64,000 bases of DNA from an uncultured Pelagibacteraceae bacterium. GTDB taxonomy: Bacteria; Pseudomonadota; Alphaproteobacteria; Pelagibacterales; Pelagibacteraceae. Position numbers and translations under genes: made by a program. Positions 58,534-64,000 of this stretch are shown here, in pieces. Within the stretch, counting starts at the first letter, position 1. Each line of letters opens with the position of its first letter. Where the stretch lies: the NCBI GenBank assembly GCA_902604175.1, contig CACKXR010000001.1, positions 1 through 64,000 on the forward strand, read 5' to 3'. The notes under the pieces are model-generated. The model had not been told where the DNA came from. It ran no database searches and saw only the letters and a list, made by a program, of their open reading frames with translations.

Positions 58534-58567
58534 AAAAAAGCGGGTAAGATTACTTATCCGCTTTTTT
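58534..58567 (+). terminator. Terminator-like hairpin abutting the permease start codon
   Basis: A 15-bp stem (AAAAAAGCGGGTAAG / CTTATCCGCTTTTTT, one G-T pair) closes a four-base loop and ends in seven T, one base before the ATG of the first permease. Its shape is that of an intrinsic terminator, so most transcripts should end here after the binding-protein gene; the stem may also mask the permease start. Confidence 0.75.
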
Positions 58568-58568
58568 T

Positions 58569-59828
58569 ATGAAAGACACTTTAGCAAATACTGAAAAGAA
58601 AACCGCTTATATTTTAACATTACCTGCGGTTGCCTTAGTTTTTGCAATAATTTTATTTCCTATTTTTGCGAATGTATGGATTAGTTTTAAAGAAGTTAAG
58701 CTTAAAGATATAAGAATACCTGAGCCAAGAGCTAAAAAAATTGTAAAATCTATTTCTGAAGATACCTCGAAAATAAAAATATTATATAAACTAAGAAATA
58801 GCTCATTAATTCAAGAAATTAGGGATGTTTCGTTTCAAGATAAATTTCCGAAAAATTTTGAGATTGAAAAATTAGATCCACGTTGTGAATTCAAAAAATA
58901 CACTCTAAGATGTAAATTTGGAAACTGGCCAGCAAAGTATAGAGAAAATTTTCTATTAGAATTTGAAACAAATGATGGTTCAAAAATAGATAAAAAAGCT
59001 CTCAAATTAATAAAACCTACGTTAAACGGCAAATCAGATAACATACTCCTTAATACTGATTTTACTTTGAAAAATTTCAAGAAAGTTTTATTTGATGATG
59101 AATTTGTAGACCTACTCCTGACAACGTTTTACTACACATTTTTTGGCACTGTTGGCTCTATCATATTTGGTATTTTAACAGCCCAAATGGTTAATCAAAA
59201 ATTTTATGGAAGAACATTTATGCGAAGTGTTTTACTTTTTCCCTATGTTGCTCCAGTTGTTGCTTTAGCTTATACATGGGAACTTCTATTGGATCCTAAT
59301 AGTGGGACTTTAAACAGTTTACTAATCAACTACCAAATTATTGAAACCCCTATAAATTTACTTGGCCAAAAATATATTAACATTAATATATTAGGGTTCG
59401 ATTTTAAACTAAGACTAGCTCTTACAACAGTTATCATGTTTGAAGTTTGGAGATATTTTCCTTTAGCTTTTTTATTTATTCTTGCAAGACTTCAAGCTAT
59501 TCCAAAAGAATTATATGAAGCAGCTGATGTTGATGGAGCGAGCCCGTTTCAGAAGTTTTTTAATATAACGCTACCTCAAATAACTGCAGTTATATCGATT
59601 TTATTTATGATAAGATTTATTTGGAATTTTAATAAGTTTGAAGATGTTTTCTTACTTACTGGTGGCGCTTCAGGTACAAGAACTTTACCAATTAATGTTT
59701 ATCAACAAGGTTTTGCAATATCTGATATTGGAATGGGATCGGCTGTTTCAATAGTAATAGTTGTTTTGCTTTTGATGTTTATGTTTTCTTACTTCAAGCT
59801 TTTAGGGAAGAGAGTCGATGAAAACTAA
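58569..59828 (+). CDS. Sugar ABC transporter permease 1 (MalF-like, enlarged periplasmic loop)
   Basis: A 419-aa CUT1 permease. After the first transmembrane helix (TLPAVALVFAIILFPIFANVW) comes a hydrophilic insert of about 120 residues before the permease core. It contains two cysteines ten residues apart (CEFKKYTLRC) and is reminiscent of, but unlike, the P2 loop of MalF. The core carries the EAA motif KELYEAADVDGASPFQKFFN. UgpA-type permeases are normally about 290 aa. The gene starts right after the hairpin and overlaps permease 2 by eleven bases. Confidence 0.9.
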   Translation: MKDTLANTEKKTAYILTLPAVALVFAIILFPIFANVWISFKEVKLKDIRIPEPRAKKIVKSISEDTSKIKILYKLRNSSLIQEIRDVSFQDKFPKNFEIEKLDPRCEFKKYTLRCKFGNWPAKYRENFLLEFETNDGSKIDKKALKLIKPTLNGKSDNILLNTDFTLKNFKKVLFDDEFVDLLLTTFYYTFFGTVGSIIFGILTAQMVNQKFYGRTFMRSVLLFPYVAPVVALAYTWELLLDPNSGTLNSLLINYQIIETPINLLGQKYININILGFDFKLRLALTTVIMFEVWRYFPLAFLFILARLQAIPKELYEAADVDGASPFQKFFNITLPQITAVISILFMIRFIWNFNKFEDVFLLTGGASGTRTLPINVYQQGFAISDIGMGSAVSIVIVVLLLMFMFSYFKLLGKRVDEN

Positions 59829-61011
59829 AAATTTAATTTTATTTACATTAATATCAACATTTTTTCTGATATTTATAGTTTCTATATGGAAAATACTAGC
59901 AACTTTACAAGGTTTAAATATTCAGAACTTTAACCTACAAATAATTTTTATTTTTGGAGTTCTAATATCATTTGCTAACTTAAGGATAGGAAATAAAATT
60001 AAAGGTTTTTATAAATCAATTCTTTTTTCATTAATTTTTGTTATTTGTGATGGTTACCTAATTCAAAAATTACCACTGTGGTATAATATTGGTATTTTTT
60101 TAATTTTATATTTTTTTGTTAATAAAATAAATAAATATAGTTTTGTAAATTTAAGAGAACAACACTCAACGCAGATTATCTTTTTTGAGTTCTTAACTTT
60201 ATTTGGAATTTTATTTTTTTCTTTTGTTATACTTTTTCCTTTTTATATGATGTTAATAACAAGTTTTAAAACTCAAATAGCATTATTAGTTAACCCATTA
60301 GACTTTAGTATTAATTTTGGTCAAGATTTGACAAGTTTATTTAAATCATATTTTGTAATTTTTGAGTCCTATAATTTTGGTAGATATATTTTAACTAGCA
60401 CCATAGTCTCTGTGGGTACTGTGATCATAACTCTTATTTTTGCTATTCCAGCAGCATATGCAATTGCTAGATTAAATTTTTTTGGAAAAACATTTATGTC
60501 AACATCAATATTGATAATTTATATGTTTCCTGCAATTGTTTTAGTAATTCCTCTTTACACAATCTTTAGTCAATTAGGTCTTAGAAATTCTATAGAGGGT
60601 TTGTTAATTGTTTATACAGCCACAACTCTCCCAGTGGCAATTTATATGCTACAAGGATATTTTAAAAGTATCCCTAAAGAATTGGAGGAGGCTGCTATAT
60701 TAGATAAACTTAGTTGGTTTGGAATAATCACTAAAATTATAATTCCGCTGAGTATTCCTGCAATATCTTCTGTGGCTTTATATGTTTTTATGATAGCTTG
60801 GAATGAATTTTTATTTTCTTTAATGTTTCTAGATAACCCAAATTCTTTTACTCTTTCGAGAGCCATACAATATTTAAGTGGTGATGCAGAAACGCCTAGA
60901 CAATATTTAATGGCGGGTTCTGTGATTGTGACTTTGCCCGTTCTATTTATTTTTGTTTATTTTGAAAAATATCTAGTTAGTGGTCTTACTGCAGGGAGTG
61001 TAAAAGGTTGA
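59818..61011 (+). CDS. Sugar ABC transporter permease 2 (MalG-like, extra N-terminal helices)
   Basis: A 397-aa CUT1 permease with the MalG-type core in the C-terminal 260 residues. EAA motif: KELEEAAILDKLSWFGIITK; C-terminal segment YLVSGLTAGSVKG is the usual MalG/UgpE ending. The first 110-120 residues form about four additional hydrophobic helices absent from ordinary MalG or UgpE. Its stop overlaps the glycosidase start (TTGA). Confidence 0.9.
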   Translation: MKTKNLILFTLISTFFLIFIVSIWKILATLQGLNIQNFNLQIIFIFGVLISFANLRIGNKIKGFYKSILFSLIFVICDGYLIQKLPLWYNIGIFLILYFFVNKINKYSFVNLREQHSTQIIFFEFLTLFGILFFSFVILFPFYMMLITSFKTQIALLVNPLDFSINFGQDLTSLFKSYFVIFESYNFGRYILTSTIVSVGTVIITLIFAIPAAYAIARLNFFGKTFMSTSILIIYMFPAIVLVIPLYTIFSQLGLRNSIEGLLIVYTATTLPVAIYMLQGYFKSIPKELEEAAILDKLSWFGIITKIIIPLSIPAISSVALYVFMIAWNEFLFSLMFLDNPNSFTLSRAIQYLSGDAETPRQYLMAGSVIVTLPVLFIFVYFEKYLVSGLTAGSVKG

Positions 61012-62279
61012 GACAAAATTTAATAGAAAAAGCAAAAAAGGTTTTGTTGGGTAATAAAAAAAAAGGTTTTACATTACCTACAAATAACAAGTTATATCCT
61101 GCACAATGGAAATGGGACTCGGGTTTTATTGCTCTAGGATATTCACATTTTAATCTTAAATATGCCCTTGATGAAATAACAACCCTTTTAAAAGGCCAAT
61201 GGAAAGACGGTATGATACCTCATATTTTATTTCACGATTTAAATACAAATTATTATCCAAATCATTCGGTGTGGAATTGTGGAAACAAGATACATTCTTC
61301 AGGAATAACTCAGCCACCAGTACTAGCGATTATGTTAAAAAAAATTTTAGATAAAAATAAAATTAAAGTTTCTGAAAAAATAAAAATTAAATCAATAATT
61401 AAAAAATTAAAAAAATATCATGAATGGTTAATTAAATATAGGGATCCAAAAAATACTGGTTTAGTATCTATATTACATCCTTGGGAGAGTGGATATGATA
61501 ATTCTCCTCTTTGGGATTATTCGATGAATGAAGTTAAAGTTGAAAAAAATTTAAAATATAAAAGAGGAGATAATAAAGTTATAAATCCAGAGTACAGACC
61601 TTTAGATAAAGATTATGATAGATATGTGACCATCAAAAATCATTTAAGAAAAAATAAATATAACCCAAAAAAACTTTACAATAAATCTATGTTTAATGTG
61701 GTAGATGTAGGGTTTAATTCAATCTTTTTAAAAGCAAATAAAGATTTATTAGATTTACTTAAATCATTTAATTTAGAGCATAATAAATTACAAAAATTTA
61801 TTTTAAAGTCGGAAAGTCAGATTGAGAAATTATTTGATACCAAAAAAGGAGTCTTTGTAAATTATGATAGAAAAAATAAAAAAAAAATTATTGTTCCTTC
61901 AATTACAAATTATTTTATATTATTTGCTGATTTAAAAAATCAACTTATTAATAAAAAAATAATTAGACATTTGAAAAATCACAACCAACATGAAAGTTAT
62001 CTATTTTCTAGTATTAAACCAAATTATGGAAAATTTGAGGAAAAGCGCTACTGGAGAGGTCCAGTTTGGATAAATTGTAACTGGATTATCTATCAAGGGT
62101 TAAAAAATAAAGATAAAAAATTCGCTGATAAAATTAAAGAAAAAACAATCAATCTCATTAAAAAAAATGGCTTCTATGAATACTATAGTTTTAAAACTGG
62201 AGAAGCATATGGAGCAAACAATTTTTCATGGACCGCTTCATTATTTTTAGATCTATTAATGGAGAAAAAATATAACTAA
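61008..62279 (+). CDS. GH63-type glycosidase, predicted glucosylglycerate (mannosylglycerate) hydrolase
   Basis: A 423-aa (alpha/alpha)6-barrel glycosidase of the kind found in GH63 mannosyl/glucosylglycerate hydrolases. Motifs: QWKWDSGFIALG near residue 33, HPWESGYDNSPLWD (candidate acid Asp164), YWRGPVWINCNWI and GEAYGANNFSWTA (candidate base Glu399). No signal peptide, so it acts in the cytoplasm on imported or endogenous solute. The start is TTG, overlapping the permease stop by four bases; translational coupling is likely. Expected products from glucosylglycerate are glucose and glycerate. Other alpha-glycosides cannot be excluded. Confidence 0.85.
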   Translation: MRQNLIEKAKKVLLGNKKKGFTLPTNNKLYPAQWKWDSGFIALGYSHFNLKYALDEITTLLKGQWKDGMIPHILFHDLNTNYYPNHSVWNCGNKIHSSGITQPPVLAIMLKKILDKNKIKVSEKIKIKSIIKKLKKYHEWLIKYRDPKNTGLVSILHPWESGYDNSPLWDYSMNEVKVEKNLKYKRGDNKVINPEYRPLDKDYDRYVTIKNHLRKNKYNPKKLYNKSMFNVVDVGFNSIFLKANKDLLDLLKSFNLEHNKLQKFILKSESQIEKLFDTKKGVFVNYDRKNKKKIIVPSITNYFILFADLKNQLINKKIIRHLKNHNQHESYLFSSIKPNYGKFEEKRYWRGPVWINCNWIIYQGLKNKDKKFADKIKEKTINLIKKNGFYEYYSFKTGEAYGANNFSWTASLFLDLLMEKKYN

Positions 62280-62291
62280 TTTCTTTTTGTT

Positions 62292-63590
62292 TTAACTCTT
62301 TAATAAATTATACTGATATTTTCTTGCCTCAGTAACCTCATTTGGAAGATTTAACTCAACATCATCAATTTTGATAACTTCATCCTTATTTATATTTTTT
62401 TTTAAAACTGCATTATCAGTTAAACCCAGTGGTAAAATCATTTCTTTTTTAGATTTTTTAGATGTAATTAATCTACCTCTTGCACAAAACCCTCCCTCTC
62501 CATCTAGTTTTTCACCTGCTTTAAGATCTTTTTTAGCAATACTTGCAACATCTGCATTATAATTTTTTGTATAGCCTGTTGCTCTGTTATCTAATGCTAT
62601 TGTATAAACTGATTGTGCTAACTCTAATCCAATGTAATGATAAGGTCTCCATATTGCTGAGTAGTTTCCAGACTTATCTGTTACCATTCCATAATCTTTA
62701 AAACAATTTTTTACATAATCATTTTGAGCTTTAATAACAATGTATACACCCCATCTTAAATCATTTGGAATATCTTTTTTTTCTGAGTCTATACTTGAAA
62801 TAACTTCAACTTGTCCATCAAACTCAATTAATCCACCATGATCTTTCGGGATCATTTTTTTTGCAATATCATAAACACCGACTGGAGGAAAAGTTAATCC
62901 ATTACTGGGGCACTTTAAATTAGATGCATTGCTTACTGCACACATTTCAATTGCAGACTTGTCTCCACATAAAAAACTATTAAACATTTTTGGATTCATT
63001 CCTGACTCATTCTCAGCTCGTTCTTTAGTCAGACCATAGTGACCCCAAACAGTATCAGGTGTAGAATATTCAAAAGTTGGGTGATATTTCGTACCTTTAC
63101 CGGCGCAAACTATTGCAAATCCATTTAATCTTGCCCACTCTATTTGTTCTAGAATTAAAGATGGTTGATCTCCATAAGCCATTGAACAAATAACGCCTTT
63201 TTCTTTTGCAAGATCAGATAAATATTTCCCACAAGTTATATCTGCTTCAACATTGACTAATATTACATGTTTTTTATTTTTTATTATCTTAGCTGCATGG
63301 ACAGTGCCAACTATTGGGTTGCCTGTTGCCTCAATAAAAATTTCAATATCTCTATCTAAAACTTCTTCTAATGAACTTGAATAATTTATTTGTTTAACAG
63401 TTCGCTCATTTAACCCACTTTTTAGACAATTTTGCTTTGCTTGATCTATATTAATATCAACAATGCTGTCGATTTGAATTTTATCTAAATGATTGTATTG
63501 AGCTAAAAACATACTCACAAATTTACCACATCCTATAAAACAAATTTTTATAGGATCCTTTCTATTTTCTAATTTTGTATTTAAAAACAT
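62292..63590 (-). CDS. Predicted homoserine-dehydrogenase-like oxidoreductase with SAF domain
   Basis: A 432-aa protein with an N-terminal NAD(P)-binding Rossmann domain (ICFIGCGKFVSMFLAQYNH) and FIEATGNPIVGTVHAAKII. A middle catalytic domain and a C-terminal SAF-like domain (RGRLITSKKSKKEMILPLGL; VASIAKKDLKAGEKL) follow. This is the COG4091-type 'predicted homoserine dehydrogenase', often misannotated as FlgA because of the SAF domain. The substrate is unknown; some relatives lie in sugar-acid or polyol gene clusters. Nine bases after a GGCT-like gene and convergent with the GH63 gene. Confidence 0.8.
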   Translation of the reverse strand: MFLNTKLENRKDPIKICFIGCGKFVSMFLAQYNHLDKIQIDSIVDINIDQAKQNCLKSGLNERTVKQINYSSSLEEVLDRDIEIFIEATGNPIVGTVHAAKIIKNKKHVILVNVEADITCGKYLSDLAKEKGVICSMAYGDQPSLILEQIEWARLNGFAIVCAGKGTKYHPTFEYSTPDTVWGHYGLTKERAENESGMNPKMFNSFLCGDKSAIEMCAVSNASNLKCPSNGLTFPPVGVYDIAKKMIPKDHGGLIEFDGQVEVISSIDSEKKDIPNDLRWGVYIVIKAQNDYVKNCFKDYGMVTDKSGNYSAIWRPYHYIGLELAQSVYTIALDNRATGYTKNYNADVASIAKKDLKAGEKLDGEGGFCARGRLITSKKSKKEMILPLGLTDNAVLKKNINKDEVIKIDDVELNLPNEVTEARKYQYNLLKS

Positions 63591-63599
63591 AATAAAATT

Positions 63600-64000
63600 C
63601 TATGGCTTCAGAGCACTGGTAAGGTACTTTTTATTAATTTTACAATCTATGTATCCTTTTTTAACAACATTTAAATATCTCTCTGTTGGATACTTAAATG
63701 GTGATTTTTTAACCATTGTATAAGTCATTACTTTTTTTCCATAATAATAAAAATAATGTTTTCTATATAGTATTGGATAATCTTCATATACATCCAATTT
63801 TTTTTCATCACTTTTTGAAATCTCAAAAAGGGCTCCAGGTACAATTGAATTTTTTTTAATTTCAATATCAGCAGCTCTATATTTACTTCTAAAGGTAAGT
63901 CTAAAATCTTTTAAATTAATTTTTTTTAAAAAAACACTATCTTTGCATCTACGTTTCATCTGAAAGTGATGCAAATTACTACCATATGCAAAATAAAGCA
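63600..64000 (-). CDS. Gamma-glutamylcyclotransferase-like protein, 5' end outside window
   Basis: The reading frame is open to the right edge. It reads LYFAYGSNLHHFQMKRRC at the visible N-terminus, the classic GGCT/AIG2-family loop YGSNL. A TTG inside this motif is not the start; the true start is at or beyond the edge (a base A outside would give ATG at once). The conserved acidic residue lies in DVYEDYP, and the fold ends about 125 residues later. Relatives cleave gamma-glutamyl peptides or gamma-glutamylamines. First gene of a two-gene unit with the SAF-domain oxidoreductase. Confidence 0.82.
   Translation of the reverse strand, partial: LYFAYGSNLHHFQMKRRCKDSVFLKKINLKDFRLTFRSKYRAADIEIKKNSIVPGALFEISKSDEKKLDVYEDYPILYRKHYFYYYGKKVMTYTMVKKSPFKYPTERYLNVVKKGYIDCKINKKYLTSALKP

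Noticed and set aside
62292..63590. Flagellar protein FlgA based on the SAF domain
   Set aside because: The N-terminal Rossmann domain and length show it is an oxidoreductase; the SAF domain alone misleads.
1..64000. CRISPR arrays, insertion sequences, prophage genes, rRNA genes
   Set aside because: No regularly spaced repeats, transposase or phage-type proteins, or rRNA sequence are seen on either strand.

Overview
The window is a stretch of a very AT-rich, densely packed alphaproteobacterial chromosome, most likely from the SAR11 clade (Pelagibacterales). This is an inference from five things: the low G+C; neighbouring genes that usually abut or overlap by 1-4 bases (ATGA and TAATG junctions); the alphaproteobacterial order gatCAB / pyrB-pyrC-plsY-topA; a small genome style with single-copy genes; and a marine osmolyte/transport gene set. 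There is no rRNA operon, CRISPR array, integrase, transposase or phage gene in the window.

Layout. 1-3.5 kb (minus): gatC-gatA-gatB (transamidosome) followed by a SAM methyltransferase cut by the window edge. 3.5-10.2 kb (plus): ruvX, pyrB, a degenerate pyrC, plsY, topA, a small exported Lys-rich protein and a RidA-family protein. 10.2-16.1 kb: ugd-galU (minus), panC (plus), mgtE (minus), lipB (plus), a RluC/RluD-type pseudouridine synthase (minus). 16.1-44.8 kb (all minus): an unbroken information-processing supercluster, read in transcription order as tRNA-Tyr, tRNA-Gly, tuf, tRNA-Trp, secE, nusG, rplKAJL, rpoBC, rpsLG, fusA, then the S10, spc and alpha ribosomal operons through secY, adk, rpsM, rpsK, rpoA and rplQ. 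Promoters are visible upstream of tRNA-Tyr/tuf, in front of rpsL and in front of rpsM. rpmD is missing from its usual slot and tuf is not in the str operon.

44.9-48.2 kb: rlmB-type methyltransferase, then an intact tRNA-Thr. The last 54 bases of this tRNA plus one following base are repeated exactly 1,334 bases downstream. The two copies bracket a mini-island with two tandem type IV pilin-like genes and no recombinase. Beyond it lie tiny candidate ORFs, nadK and tRNA-Leu.

48.3-53.3 kb: a Fbp-like ABC importer (binding protein, fused double permease, ATPase; minus) and an inositol-monophosphatase-family gene, bracketed by an imperfect 34-bp direct repeat.

53.4-62.3 kb (plus): the most interesting locus. 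Two tiny membrane-protein ORFs precede a HAD phosphatase of the mannosyl/glucosyl-3-phosphoglycerate phosphatase type and a glucosyl-3-phosphoglycerate synthase (GT81 type). A four-gene sugar-type ABC importer with unusual permeases and a cytoplasmic GH63-type glycosidase resembling mannosyl/glucosylglycerate hydrolases follow. Read together, this predicts both synthesis and uptake/hydrolysis of the compatible solute glucosylglycerate. UDP-glucose could be supplied by the galU gene in the same window. 62.3-64 kb (minus): a GGCT-like protein (5' end cut by the window) and an SAF-domain oxidoreductase.

No stretch longer than 300 bases lacks a gene.
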